The notes under the pieces: generated by a model
What the model was told of the DNA's origin: nothing
Databases searched by the model: none
The model's input: the letters and a program-made list of their open reading frames with translations, nothing else
Origin: Agarophyton chilense
Taxonomy: Eukaryota > Rhodophyta > Florideophyceae > Gracilariales > Gracilariaceae
DNA length: 64,000 nt
Assembly (NCBI GenBank): GCA_030374765.1
Contig: JARGXX010000071.1
Span: 806,001-870,000, forward strand
Direction of reading: 5' to 3'
Position numbers and translations under genes: made by a program
Shown: piece after piece, positions 22,234 to 32,759 of the stretch
How positions within the stretch are numbered: position 1 is the first letter of the stretch
Layout of the letters: each line of letters opens with the position of its first letter

Positions 22234-24264
22234 TTAGTTTTTCGAAGCGGACCCCACCGAATTCGGTGCAGCTGCCTCGAAGGGGACCGGTTGTTCCCTG
22301 TTCGCGGGTACAAGTTCTGTATCCCTGTCAGCAAGGTGAGCTCGGAGTATCCTTTGTTCCTCATAGGACCTACTCGGGACTCGAGCTTTCTCCTCAGGGG
22401 TCAGAGCCTCGTACTGAGCGATTATTCGTGAACCCTCCCGCAGGGGAAATGTGCAGTCTGGTGCTTTGTGACCACGGAGGTAACACAAATAGCAAATCAG
22501 CTCTGCCGGGTTCGGTTGTGGACGTGAATCCACGCGACGTGGTGCTGTATCCCTCCATCCGGGGCGAGAGAACCGAGCAGCGGTATTCGCAAAAGGTAGC
22601 GATGCGGCTGGCACCCTCCGTCCGTGGGTATAGAGCGCAGGGTCTTCATCCGTAGTCGGAGCGGATGTCGACGGCAACTCAGACGTTCCCATAGATTCGG
22701 GGTTACTTCCCATGAAGTAAATGTTATCATTGACCCCCACAGGGGCCGGGCCTCCTGCGAGTGACAAAGACGAGTTACCTCCATCGGCGAGGAGTGCACT
22801 TGTCGGCCGACTCTTTCGGTTCTGCCGGGCACGGAGAGTATCCCCCTCAGCCTGGGCGTACTGAACCAATTCCAAGTAGGGCAGCTTGCGCTTCTCTTCC
22901 CGATGTCGGGCAACCAATGCCCTTATCGAGGGGTCCAAACCATCCACAAACATGGAGCATCTCTCGTAGGCGGGGAATACATTCCCGCATCGGTGAAACG
23001 CTTTATTCAAGCGAGTTGAATACACCGTTTCGGTTTCCATCGGCTTCTGCCGCGTATCCCTTAATGCAAGGATTGCTTCCTGCATCGCATTTCCAGTAGC
23101 GTATGACCTCAAGAGGTACTGCACCGCTTCGGGCCAGCACGTGACTCCCCCTTCCGAGGCTCGGGATGATCCACGGACGGAGTTGAACTGGTCTTCAGCC
23201 ATACCCCTTAAGAAATAAGGTAATGCAAGATACGCTTGCGCTTCACTCATACCGAGGATGTCAGCCTCCTGGACGAACCTCGCAAGGAAATCGAGCACCA
23301 GAATTGGGTCTGTTCCTGTGAACTCCCTCTTCTGTAGGGTGATGCTCAGCCTTTTGATGTAGTCCTTGACCTTACCCGTTCCGCGGGATGTTCGATCTCC
23401 CGAAAGGTTATCCAACCGGTAATAGCGGTACGATAGCAGCTTCCGATAGAGAGGATTCGTCGGTTTCAGCTCCCTTAATCCAAGGTGTTTCCTACCCTTC
23501 TTCCGGGTACGGATTACACCTTGAGAGGTGTAAGTAGCCTTCGACCGAGTCGCCCGGGATGACCGGCGTCCATCTTCACTATCCGAAGATTCGGAGGACG
23601 AACTCGATGACGAGCGATTGGAATCGGAATCCGATAAATCCTCTTGGAGGTGAACCCTCTTCTTTGACTTGCGGCGGTCCCGTTTAGCGGAGCGGTGTTC
23701 TTCGTCTTCCGAAACGTCGGGTTTATCCTTCGAGGCTTCTGCGTCTCCGTCCATACGGATAATGGCCTCGAGGGTGTCCAGCCGAGCTCGGAAGCGTTCC
23801 GCTTGCACGCGGTGTTCTTCCACGAGGCTCCGGTACTCCTGGAAAAAAACCCCAGGGGTACCAAAGCTTTCCAAAAGGGAGTTCAAATCCCTCCTCAGGG
23901 TACGAAGGTCATCGGCGACTCCCCGCACCTGGGCGTCCTCCACCTTGAGGCGGAGGGTAGTATCCTCCTGAAGGAGCTCGATATGAGCCGCGTTGGCGAT
24001 ATCAATTCGAGTCTCCAGGCGCTGTAATTCAGGGTCGGCCCGACTTCGGGGTGCTGCTGAGGGGGTCTCCACCACTGGAGCTGGGCCCACAGCCACGACC
24101 TCTCGAGGACCTGAAACCACTGAGGGTGCTCTCCGAGTGTCCGGATCGATACCGGAATCGTTCCGATCTTCGGGAATTGAGCTCCTCGACCTAGGCGGGG
24201 CCGGGGGCACTGAAGCCGCTTGACGGTTCGATCCAGTCCTGGAACCACGGGTAGGCGGCGTCAT
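22234..24264 (-). CDS. Element A gag
   Basis: 676 codons from the ATG at 24264. An acidic, proline-rich N-terminus is followed by a serine/aspartate run, a basic KRDRRKSKKR patch, a capsid-type middle and a CCHC zinc knuckle (CYLCYLRGHKAPDC, C-x2-C-x4-H-x4-C, near 22470-22510). The start lies about 230 bp inside the 5' LTR boundary. It is collinear with the element B gag, with shared blocks such as SVRGSSRASEGGVTCWPEA. It looks whole. Confidence 0.87.
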   Translation of the reverse strand: MTPPTRGSRTGSNRQAASVPPAPPRSRSSIPEDRNDSGIDPDTRRAPSVVSGPREVVAVGPAPVVETPSAAPRSRADPELQRLETRIDIANAAHIELLQEDTTLRLKVEDAQVRGVADDLRTLRRDLNSLLESFGTPGVFFQEYRSLVEEHRVQAERFRARLDTLEAIIRMDGDAEASKDKPDVSEDEEHRSAKRDRRKSKKRVHLQEDLSDSDSNRSSSSSSSESSDSEDGRRSSRATRSKATYTSQGVIRTRKKGRKHLGLRELKPTNPLYRKLLSYRYYRLDNLSGDRTSRGTGKVKDYIKRLSITLQKREFTGTDPILVLDFLARFVQEADILGMSEAQAYLALPYFLRGMAEDQFNSVRGSSRASEGGVTCWPEAVQYLLRSYATGNAMQEAILALRDTRQKPMETETVYSTRLNKAFHRCGNVFPAYERCSMFVDGLDPSIRALVARHREEKRKLPYLELVQYAQAEGDTLRARQNRKSRPTSALLADGGNSSLSLAGGPAPVGVNDNIYFMGSNPESMGTSELPSTSAPTTDEDPALYTHGRRVPAASLPFANTAARFSRPGWRDTAPRRVDSRPQPNPAELICYLCYLRGHKAPDCTFPLREGSRIIAQYEALTPEEKARVPSRSYEEQRILRAHLADRDTELVPANREQPVPFEAAAPNSVGSASKN

Positions 24265-24473
24265 GCTGCAGACACGACACCGACGATTCGGGGTAACGAT
24301 GAAATTCGATCACGAGATTCCCGGAGAACGGATGACGTAACACAAAACAAAAATAAAAACCAATTCCACCCTTCCCAAAGGGGACCACTACAACAAATCT
24401 TCACGACGGTGCTTCCTCTTCCAAGAGATATTCCAACACGTGGATGACCAACCCAAAAGTCCGAGAACGGCTT

Positions 24474-24489
24474 CTAAGTCGGGAGACCA
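24474..24489 (-). promoter_or_regulatory. Primer-binding site of element A
   Basis: TGGTCTCCCGACTTAG on the minus strand, two bases inside the 5' LTR. Same 16 bases as in element B. Confidence 0.7.
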
Positions 24490-24491
24490 CT

Positions 24492-25404
24492 TGTGGAGCA
24501 AAACCCGGCGACGGGAAGTGCTCTCAAGGTGTTCGAAGCCTTGCTCCCTGGGGGAGGCAGACTCAGAGACAGAGCCCTCCGTTCCGCCCGTAGTGTGGGG
24601 TGTAACTCCCACGGGGGATTCCGGCAGTACCGACGGAGGTGAGGGGTAGAAACCGTGGATCGGAAATGGGTATGGGTATCCCAAAGAATGGGGGAAAATC
24701 CGGCGAAGAGGAAAAACGGGGCGAGGGTCGGGCACAAACAGGCACCGGACCCGAGAACCAGAAAAGGGGCGAAACAACAAAAGAAACCCAATACAGGGGC
24801 GAAAACCTGTCCTCGAAAGGAAACACAAAAAGCACGCAACAAGTAAGCAGAACCCCCACGGGGTATCGTGCACGCAGGTCGTCTGAGCGGTCCCAAGGGG
24901 GTGGTTGCACGGAACCCAAACGTGGGCACTCTCCAAGTGGAGTCGTGTCCCTACGCAGGCGTTGCTAACCAGAGCCCGTTCCGGGTTGTAAGGCCGAAAC
25001 GATGGCGACGAAGAACCTCTAAAGGTATCGAAGACCAACCTTGGTTCTCATTTACTCTGAGCTCGGACTGTCAGATCTCGCCTCCCTAAGTAGGGCCCAC
25101 TAACTAAACTCTACAGTAGTGCACACCTGCTCAGGGCCATACACGTGGAGATCCCACTGCCAGGGCCCAAAAATCCAACGTTCTAACAAATATCCGAAAT
25201 TCGGTGCCAAAATTAAGCCACGTGTATCACGGGGCCAATCCAACCATGGGCCATCCGAATTTTCCCTTATAGGCGAAATATAACCAGAAAACAGTGCCAC
25301 CTCAGCACACCATAGAGGGGATCATAATCATAACCCTCGGAGGGTTCAATCCTCATTCTATGAGTTGCATCTTCAAGTATCCCCTAACTGGGCGTTGCTC
25401 TACA
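24492..25404 (-). repeat. Element A 5' LTR
   Basis: 913 bp, TG...CA on the minus strand, followed on the plus strand by the ACCTT duplication. It should hold the promoter for the element's sense transcript. Confidence 0.93.
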
Positions 25405-27981
25405 ACCTTTACGGAAGATATCCGCTTTCACGGTTGCACAAGCATTTGTAACCCATTGGGTATTCGTCTACGGCCCGCCGGTTAATCTTCTATCCGATAT
25501 CGGAAAACAGTTCGCATCGCGATTCTTCGAGGACGTGTGCAGGATTCTTGACATCAAGAACCTGTTCACAACGACCTATCACCCCCAGTGTAATGGGCAA
25601 GTGGAGCGGTTTAACCGAACGCTATTAGAGTCTCTCCGTTCTTACGTTGCCGACCACCCAAAGACATGGGATTTATATACCGACGCCTTGACGTTCGCGT
25701 ACAATACGCAGGTACACCGTACTACGGGCTTGACTCCATTCGAACTGGTCTTGTCCCGCCCTCCGCCCGCTGTCGCGTTAGAATCCCAGCCCACGCTGGA
25801 TGCGTTCCCTTCCGTGAAGGATTATCGCCACAGGTGGAAAGAGTGGCTTACGAAGCTGATCCCGGTCGCCCGAAGCTCGATGGCTCGTGCCCAAGCCGCT
25901 TACAAGCGTGATTTCGACTCTCGCGTACGCGGTAAGGCCCCGGCAATCAAAGCCGGTGACTTCGTGTTCGTCCGTAAGGAGTACTGGAACACTGAAAAGG
26001 AAAAGAAGCACAAGCTTTATTCCGTCGCGGACGGTCCTTACAAGGTCATTTCGGTGAAAGACGACACCATCGTGGTGGAAATTGTCGACGCTCATGAGCG
26101 GATCTCCCGCGACCGCGTTGTACTCGCCCCTCCACCGACGTTGGAAGTAACCGAAATGGGTCAACAATCCCTCTCTGAGGATGATGGTGCTCGGCACACA
26201 ACGGTGGCTCAGCCCACTGCCGTGGTTTCCAGACCTTCTGCGTTACCACACCCTACCCGGGGACTCTCTGACTTGCCGATCTTATCGGACCAAGGCCAGA
26301 ATGGCCTCTCTTCTCTCACGCCACGGCGCGGTGTCTACCCCCGCCCGTTGGGCGTTTCAACCACTCCCCATGCCGCTCTGTCTCAGGAGGGGGAGGAGGC
26401 TCATAACTCTCGTCGAGAGACGGAAACCGCTTCGTCGCGTCATGACAACCGTGGTGCACGAACTTTTGGACACACCAGCAAGAACAACGGTGATCCGGAC
26501 GTCCCGTCTACCGACGTGCCATCTCCACATCTGCGCGCTACAGCCGTTGCTGAACCCTCTATGGGAAGCGCCACCGCATCTGCGTCTGATCGCACTCCCC
26601 ACGGGGACTCTACTCGACAGGACGCACCACGTAGTGGAAACCCCCTCGCCGAAGCGAAACCGAAATCGTCGCAGGATGCTGTTCGCCCTCACGATACTGG
26701 ACCGGCTAGGCCGTCGAGCGTTGACCCGCAGCCCGTGGGTCACGGTTCGTCGACACCAGCTACGCTGGAAAACTTAGAGAACGCCCTCGCAGGCCCCTCT
26801 AGGCCGAATCGATCGGAAGTGGTCCCTCGTACTGTACGGCAGGACACACCGGCTAAGCCGGGCAAGCACACCGTAGCAGACGGAAGATTCACACCCAGCA
26901 CGCTTGATGCTGGTTCAGAACCCGCGCGAAGTGGCGGACGCACTCCGAGTGTCTCGGTTGACCCCGACAGCGTTGTCGAAGGCGCACCGGTCACCCCGGA
27001 GAATGTGCCCGTCAAGGACGGAAGCACCTCGTCGCCGAGTGAAGTTGAACCCTCGAAAGGGATAGTTGAGGACGAACTCGCTCCCCGCAGGGGTCCTCGC
27101 GGCGCACTTCGCCGCCCGTTGGTGAGGAAGGCACGGTTGACCCGGAGTTGCACGCCCGTCGCGGTACTGTGTCGCTTAAGCGAGCAGACAAACCGGCAGC
27201 GCCGTTGCACACGCCCTCACGTGAGGAGGCGGAACGCAGCACTGCGCGGAGTACTCCCAGCCATCAGCCGGACGTGTCACGTGACCAGAAGACACCCGGC
27301 TCGGGAGATACGCCAATCAACGCCCAAGGCGGCTCACCCGGCAAGGCACGACGCCTCGTGATGAAACCGCCTCCCGCGTCAAGTTCAGCACCGTCGCGAC
27401 GGATTTCACCCCGAAGAATCGCGGAACGCGACCGCAAAACCCAGCCTTGGGATGAGTCCGCGTTCCCCCGAAGGGTAGCCTCTGCACGAGAACTCTCGGA
27501 AAGCATTTCGACCCAAAAACTGGGAGAATTGCCCCACGGGAAGGCCTCCGGCCGAAGCCGTCGAACTGACGCTCTTCGTCATGACGCCTTGGCGGAAGCA
27601 ACCCGCCAAGCGGCCAAGGCAACCCGGAACCCGGTTCGTTCCCCTACCCAGGGCATGGAAAGGCAACGCCAACCCATGGACCCCTCGGGGGAAGGGCACA
27701 GTAGCCCACACGCACCTGCGGACGTACACCGGTTTGGTTCGGTGACGAGTACACCGCAAGGGCGGGAAGTCTACGAGAAGGAGTTCGTGGTCGACCACAT
27801 AGTGGAGCACTCATACCATCCGGATGGTTATATTCAATACCTCGTCCGTTGGTACGGTTTAGGGCCCGAATGGGATTCGGATGAGCCGATGGAACATCTC
27901 CCACGTTCGAAGGTGGTGTCATATCACCGCAGAACGCGGACGGGAATCCCGGCATCGGTTGTTAAAGCCCAGGTGGGATAA
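25405..27981 (+). other. Element B pol region, part right of the element A insertion
   Basis: The remainder of the integrase core (NGQVERFNRTLLESL near 25590, KTWDLYTDALTFAYN), a long linker rich in proline, serine, threonine and arginine, and a chromodomain (QYLVRWYGLGPEWDSDEP near 27835-27890). The linker is much longer than in most Gypsy integrases. The region is broken and separated from the left part by element A. Confidence 0.85.
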
Positions 27982-28159
27982 CACCCACCTCGAGGGAAGA
28001 GAAAAGAGAAGTAGGTTTGCTTGAGAACAGGTTAGTGAAGGAAGGTTTTGGGTTACACAAGTCACTTGGTTTTTATTCGAAGCTATCGATGGAAAATTGA
28101 GCACTCGGGATACTACTCTAAGTCACAAGGGAAACTCCCCATCGGGATCGCGTGCCCCG

Positions 28160-30097
28160 TCACGGGTTCGGCTCACCGCCCCCGGGTTGGTTACCTCCCT
28201 GGAGGCGGGTGATCAAGGCCTCGCGCATCGCGGCAACATCGCCACTCGCTGCGTCGGTCCCCAGCCCCACCTGTCGCAGGAACTGGGAGATCACGGCCGC
28301 TTGACCCGCCAGAGCGGAGCTCGCATCGCCTGGGGCGGACGCCCCACCACTTGGGAGATTCACCGGTGGAACCGGAGGTGGTCCAGCTACCGCGTACTCC
28401 GACCCAGCCCCCGCGGGGTTATCCAAACCCGCGTAAGGCGTGGCTGGCGTCCCCGCGTTAGAGGGACCTTCCGCTTCGGATCCCTCGACCTCCGCCTCGG
28501 CGTACGCTTCCCCGTCGTCGGGTTCGTTGTCCACCCTTGGATCGTCGCCGTCGTAGACGTGGTAATATTCATCCGCGTCCACGAAACCGATGGGATGCCC
28601 GTCGGGGATATGGCGTGGTGCAAACCGGAGTTCGTTGGCTTCCTCCGCGGAGATTTCGTGCCCTTCCCAGGGGTCAAAGTATACGAAATCACCTCCCAAG
28701 GGAGTACGCCTTCCTGGTGACAGGTCCTGACCCCGGCTACCCACGGTGCACCCGCTTTGTTCAATCGGAACGGCGGTCCAGTCCAACTGGTCGATGTAAT
28801 CGAGAAGACCCGCCACTTCCCCGGCGTTGGTTACTCCACCAAGTGGGATGCTCAGGTCCAGGCTGCGAATCGCGGACCTCAACCGGAACGGGAGGAACCA
28901 CAGTCTGTACTGGTCATACACCTTCCAGAGGAGGAACACCGCCGCGCGGACTGCCCATTCGGTAATCACCACGGACCACAGTCCGGACTCGGGATCCTCG
29001 ATGAGGTACGAACCGTAATACGTGATGGCGGGTGGCAGCTCGATGTAACAGCCCCGGCAGGCCTCGAAGTTCGACCACCACAGTGGAATGAGGACATAGC
29101 GACCCCGTCGGTCGGCCACGCGAAGGCGTTCGATCTCCACGTTCTGATACGGGACCAAATACCCGAATCGGGATCGTGCTCGACGCTCGAAGCGGATCAG
29201 GGCGAGGAAGTTGGCCCGCGCAAGTCGACGCATGTAGCGGAATTCTGCCCGGATAATCGGTCGCGTCCAGCACATGGCCTTTTGCCGTGCTATCGGGATG
29301 ACCCTCCACGAGAGTGTTTCCAAACCCGCCAAGCGGTCGACGTAACCAATCTCACCTTGAGTGCGGTAAAGCCGAATGTCGGTGCCGAGACCATCGGGGA
29401 TGGGATATTCGAAAGGAGCCCGGCGAAGCCGTTGATGGCCAAGAAGGACGAAGGCCGCATGAGCGGAAGCCGAGGTTTCCCTACCCCGGCGCGCCACAGC
29501 GTGGACCGGAACCGCTACGCGGCGTCGCCAATCGAACGAAGTTGTCGCCACGGCCGGAATATCGCCCGGAAGCATCCCGTTGCCATCGGTGTACATCGCT
29601 ATGAGCGCTTCTTTTAACACCGCAATCGGGTGGAACCACGGCGCAAGCCGGAGAACGGACGCATGATGCCCAGGATGGCGCCCGACAAGCATGTCGTATG
29701 GCGGCCACCCTCTCGGGGGGAACATTCCGTACGGAGCAGCAGCCGCGTTCGCGATAGGAATCTGCGGCGCAGCCGATGACGCGCTTTGCCGAAGCAGAAC
29801 GGACCGGAAGCCGGAGAAGTACCCCGCAGGGAGACGGTTGGGTTGATTGTTTTGGTTGCTCATCGGTGAGCGAAGAGGCCGGATGACCGGAAGAGGAGAC
29901 CGGCGAAGCGGGAGACGATGCCGAGGATTCGGAGGACTGGCACGCAAGGATGCAGATTCGGTTGAGATGGAACGTTGAGAACGGTTGTTGCCAGGAGACT
30001 GGAGTTTTGCCGCACTGCGTTTCTTGACACCGGATGAAGTGGATCCCAGCGAGCTGGTTGCACTCTTGTGCATTCGTCTCGGCGCGTCGCCCACCAT
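28160..30097 (-). CDS. Element B antisense open frame, unknown protein (645 aa)
   Basis: An uninterrupted frame from the ATG at 30097, transcribed against gag-pol and ending about 180 bp from the chromodomain end. It is related to the element A antisense protein along the central block. Matches include GYFSG (about residue 92), APWFHP (152-157), YRTQGEIGY, RPIIRAEFRY (279-288) and RSRFGYLVPY (308-317). An N-terminal part of about 80 residues rich in serine and arginine has no counterpart in A. The tail is acidic, then rich in proline and glycine. No transmembrane or signal region is evident. Conservation of the protein, while surrounding DNA and LTRs differ, argues that it is translated in the family. 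Function unknown. Confidence 0.75.
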   Translation of the reverse strand: MVGDAPRRMHKSATSSLGSTSSGVKKRSAAKLQSPGNNRSQRSISTESASLRASPPNPRHRLPLRRSPLPVIRPLRSPMSNQNNQPNRLPAGYFSGFRSVLLRQSASSAAPQIPIANAAAAPYGMFPPRGWPPYDMLVGRHPGHHASVLRLAPWFHPIAVLKEALIAMYTDGNGMLPGDIPAVATTSFDWRRRVAVPVHAVARRGRETSASAHAAFVLLGHQRLRRAPFEYPIPDGLGTDIRLYRTQGEIGYVDRLAGLETLSWRVIPIARQKAMCWTRPIIRAEFRYMRRLARANFLALIRFERRARSRFGYLVPYQNVEIERLRVADRRGRYVLIPLWWSNFEACRGCYIELPPAITYYGSYLIEDPESGLWSVVITEWAVRAAVFLLWKVYDQYRLWFLPFRLRSAIRSLDLSIPLGGVTNAGEVAGLLDYIDQLDWTAVPIEQSGCTVGSRGQDLSPGRRTPLGGDFVYFDPWEGHEISAEEANELRFAPRHIPDGHPIGFVDADEYYHVYDGDDPRVDNEPDDGEAYAEAEVEGSEAEGPSNAGTPATPYAGLDNPAGAGSEYAVAGPPPVPPVNLPSGGASAPGDASSALAGQAAVISQFLRQVGLGTDAASGDVAAMREALITRLQGGNQPGGGEPNP

Positions 30098-30120
30098 CGC
30101 GGATGTCGTACTCGCGCCTC

Positions 30121-30132
30121 AGGAGGGGGAAA
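30121..30132 (+). promoter_or_regulatory. Polypurine tract of element B
   Basis: AGGAGGGGGAAA directly before the 3' LTR. Confidence 0.75.
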
Positions 30133-30926
30133 TGAAGTGCAACCCTCGTGAGGGCCGTTTTCCAGGACTTGGTTGTTTTTCCGCCTCGGGCGATACTTGT
30201 GAGATCTATGAGTAATACCGCTACTAGCGGGATGGCGTAGCCAGGTGTATACGCGTTGTATGCGAAGTGCACCGGCGGCCGTGCGCCGTGGCCCCGATTC
30301 GGGTGTGACTTACCCACGTGTACCACGGGTGGCCCAGGACAGGTTGGCACAGCATAGCTGGATATTTCTCTATTTATTTAGCTTTCTTACACTAGGTTAG
30401 GGAGCTCTCTACAGTAGTCTACACTATATAGTGCCAGGGCGATCTCGCTCTGACACTCAGTAAACCTCCCCAACCAGGGTTCTTGGCTCTAAGTCTTTTT
30501 CCGCTTTCGCGAGTCTTCCACACTCTACGGAGGTGAAGCCGCGTTACTAACGGTAGACTTATCCACCCTGCGTCAACAGGAGACTCACCGCTGTTAGCGT
30601 GTATATCTTTCATACCACTTCCGTGTTCTCGCCCCAGTATTGGGTCTGCTACATATTTCTTTTGGCTCTCGTGGCCCATGCCCCCGATCGCCCCCACTGG
30701 GTGGTCCCCCCTTTATCACTTGCCCACTCCCGTGGAATACAGCTCATACCTGGTCTGCTCCCTTCTAGCATCCCGCACTCTCCCCGCTTGGCGTGCCGGT
30801 GAACCTCGGCCTTACACCCCGACTTAGTCGTGTTCACTCCGGAGAGGCTCCGTCGCCGTGCTACCCTCCTTGGAGGAAGACTCGGACATCTTCGTGTGTT
30901 TCCGCCGCCCTTGGCGTTGCACTACA
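30133..30926 (+). repeat. Element B 3' LTR
   Basis: 794 bp, same length as the 5' LTR with about nine differences. Followed by the CTTTC duplication at 30927-30931. Confidence 0.93.
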
Positions 30927-31255
30927 CTTTCGAGGACAGGTTTTCGCCCCTGTATTGGGTTTCTTTTGTTGTTTCGCCCCTTTTCTGGTTCTCGGGTCCG
31001 GTGCCTGTTAGTGCCCGACCCTCGCCCGGTTTTTCCTCTTCGCCGGATTTTCCCCCATTCTTTGGGATACCCATACCCATTCCCGATCCAACGGTTTCTA
31101 CCCCTCACCTCCGTCGGTACTGCCGGAATCCCCCGTGGGAGTTACACCCCACACTACGGGTGGAACGGAGGGCTCTGTCTCTGAGTCTGCCTCCCCCAGG
31201 GAGCAAGGCTTCGAACACCTTGAGAGCACTTCCCGTCGCCGGGTTTTGCTCCACA

Positions 31256-31367
31256 TTCTCCAGCTGACGTAATTCTCGCACGAACGCGAGCATCAACGTT
31301 TTTCCTTTTCGCATCGGGATCGACCCGACGCAAGCGAGCAAGCACACCTAACCCACGAGGTGGCACG
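31256..31367 (+). repeat. Element C 5' LTR, right part
   Basis: Starts with the second TTCTC copy and continues the C LTR (CAGCTGACGTAATTC...) to its 3' end, 64 bp before the gag start. Confidence 0.88.
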
Positions 31368-31430
31368 GTAATTACTTTTTCGCGTTTAACATTTCTAAGT
31401 TTCTTGTGTTTGTTTGTTTGCTAAGCATGT

Positions 31431-32735
31431 ATGTCTGATCGAACAGGCAAAGATACCGGGGCTGACTCTGAGATCGTCAGACAGACCATTGTGGTCGGTC
31501 TGGAGGCTCCCCGACTGAAGAGCATAGACATTCCGTCTATCGCTAAGTTTTTCAAGAAGCGTGAGCTTTATGAGGCTCAGGTTGAAGAGAAGAAGTCGCA
31601 TGGCGACGAGTCGCTGAAGCCGATCTCTCTGAAGAGCCCGATCGAGCTGCTCGTTCAGAGGATGCTTTGGCGCGGTAAGTTCCTGGAGGCTACGTCGCTG
31701 GCTGAGGTTACTGAGGAGAAGCTGCGGGCCTGTCTTGAGGCCCGCACAGAGGTTGCGTTCAATGATCTCCGCAAGGAGGACTGGGAGCGCATCGTTAAGA
31801 ACGTCAAGATGGACATGACGATCCGTGATGCTCGTGGCCGAATCAGGCAGTTGGTCCTCGATTATGAGGAGGCGCTGGAGGCTGAGGGGTATAAGAATGT
31901 GTTGGACAAGTGTCCCGAGGTGGCCATCTCTCACCTGAGGACCAGGACCAAGCCGGCGCTGCTGAAGACGCACATGAAAGACCTTATTGAGATGAGAAGC
32001 AAGGAGCAAATTCACAAGACGGATTTCTTCAAGTACGTTGAGATCATGGTGGAGGAAGCGACCATTGTCGAGAAGGTGGAGCGCATGGACGTGCGCCATC
32101 GTCCGGGCAAGGACGATGACAAGCCCTCCTGGCAGAGAAAGAACCAGAAGAATGGTCGTGCATCTGGCTCGTCGGTTATTGACAATATGAACCGTAACAA
32201 GCCCGGCACCAATAAGCGCAAGTTTGAGATGCCGACTTGTTTGAACCCGAGGTGCCACGAGCACAACTTTCTACGTGATTGTAAGAACACTTCGGATGCG
32301 CGTAAGAAAGAGCTGATTGAGAAGTATCGCGCTAACCGCCCGAAAGAAGTCAAGTTTGACACCAAGGGTGGAAGGAGTGATGGAGCTGTTAGCCGCGTTG
32401 GTGCTGCGGCCATCGACAGTCATTCGACGTGGTTCAGCGCGACGCTTGGGGCTGGAGCGATTGAGATCGTGGTGATGGCGGACCAAGGGTCGGACATCAA
32501 TGTCCTTCCCAAAAATATCGCCGAGGAGCTGAACCAAAATGGGTTTATTTTAAATAAGGTGTCTTTGAATAACACCAAGTCTTTCGACACCGTCCTCGAG
32601 GGTGAAGCAAAGTTGACTTCGTCGGAGAAGGTGCAGCTGGATGTGACTCTACGCATTCGTCATGGCTCGAAGATTTTGCTCCGCAAGATGTGGTGGAAAG
32701 TGGTCGACCAGCCGATTGCGTGCGTGCTGATTTGA
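31431..32735 (+). CDS. Element C gag and protease frame
   Basis: A 434-codon open frame. A helical N-terminal half rich in lysine and glutamate (capsid-like, by position) precedes a short cysteine/histidine motif (CLNPRCHEHNFLRDC, not the canonical spacing). Near codon 346 is MADQGSDIN, which fits the active-site loop of a retropepsin-like protease with DQG in place of DTG. This gag is unrelated in detail to those of A and B. Identification rests on its position before RT and on the protease motif. Confidence 0.7.
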   Translation: MSDRTGKDTGADSEIVRQTIVVGLEAPRLKSIDIPSIAKFFKKRELYEAQVEEKKSHGDESLKPISLKSPIELLVQRMLWRGKFLEATSLAEVTEEKLRACLEARTEVAFNDLRKEDWERIVKNVKMDMTIRDARGRIRQLVLDYEEALEAEGYKNVLDKCPEVAISHLRTRTKPALLKTHMKDLIEMRSKEQIHKTDFFKYVEIMVEEATIVEKVERMDVRHRPGKDDDKPSWQRKNQKNGRASGSSVIDNMNRNKPGTNKRKFEMPTCLNPRCHEHNFLRDCKNTSDARKKELIEKYRANRPKEVKFDTKGGRSDGAVSRVGAAAIDSHSTWFSATLGAGAIEIVVMADQGSDINVLPKNIAEELNQNGFILNKVSLNNTKSFDTVLEGEAKLTSSEKVQLDVTLRIRHGSKILLRKMWWKVVDQPIACVLI

Positions 32736-32759
32736 AGAGAGGACCTCGCTGCGCTGGGG

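Larger units (their letters stand above)
13651..25404 (-). mobile_element. Element A: young full-length Ty3/Gypsy retrotransposon
   Basis: An 11,754-bp element on the minus strand, inserted in element B's integrase with ACCTT duplicated at 13646-13650 and 25405-25409. Its 913-bp LTRs differ at about three sites (about 0.3%), so it is the youngest layer. A primer-binding site (24489 down to 24474) matches that of element B. The polypurine tract, GGAGGGGAGA on the minus strand, lies at 14564-14573. Parts on the minus strand: gag, protease, RT, RNase H, integrase, chromodomain. A long open frame lies on the plus strand between pol and the 3' LTR. Gag and the antisense frame look whole; pol has about three breaks. 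Confidence 0.93.
7396..30926 (+). mobile_element. Element B: Ty3/Gypsy retrotransposon with antisense frame
   Basis: A full-length Gypsy element on the plus strand, about 11.77 kb once element A is discounted. Its two 794-bp LTRs (TGAAGTGCAACC...GTTGCACTACA) are flanked by CTTTC at 7391-7395 and 30927-30931. After the 5' LTR comes a primer-binding site at 8193 (TGGTCTCCCGACTTAG). The polypurine tract AGGAGGGGGAAA at 30121-30132 abuts the 3' LTR. Parts: gag, protease, RT, RNase H, integrase, chromodomain, then an open frame on the opposite strand. I count about nine LTR differences (about 1.1%), so it is moderately young. It is broken: pol is split by element A and has about three further breaks, while gag and the antisense frame look whole. 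Confidence 0.92.
5920..31255 (+). mobile_element. Solo LTR of family A, itself split by two further insertions
   Basis: This inserted block starts TGTAGAGCAACGCC and ends GGGTTTTGCTCCACA, and is flanked by TTCTC on both sides. Removing the D solo LTR, element B and their duplications leaves 916 bp (segments 5920-5964, 6849-7395 and 30927-31255). The intact LTRs of element A are 913 bp. No gag or pol belongs to this layer, so it is a solo LTR left by LTR-LTR recombination. It lies in plus orientation, opposite to the full A element nested inside it. Confidence 0.88.
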
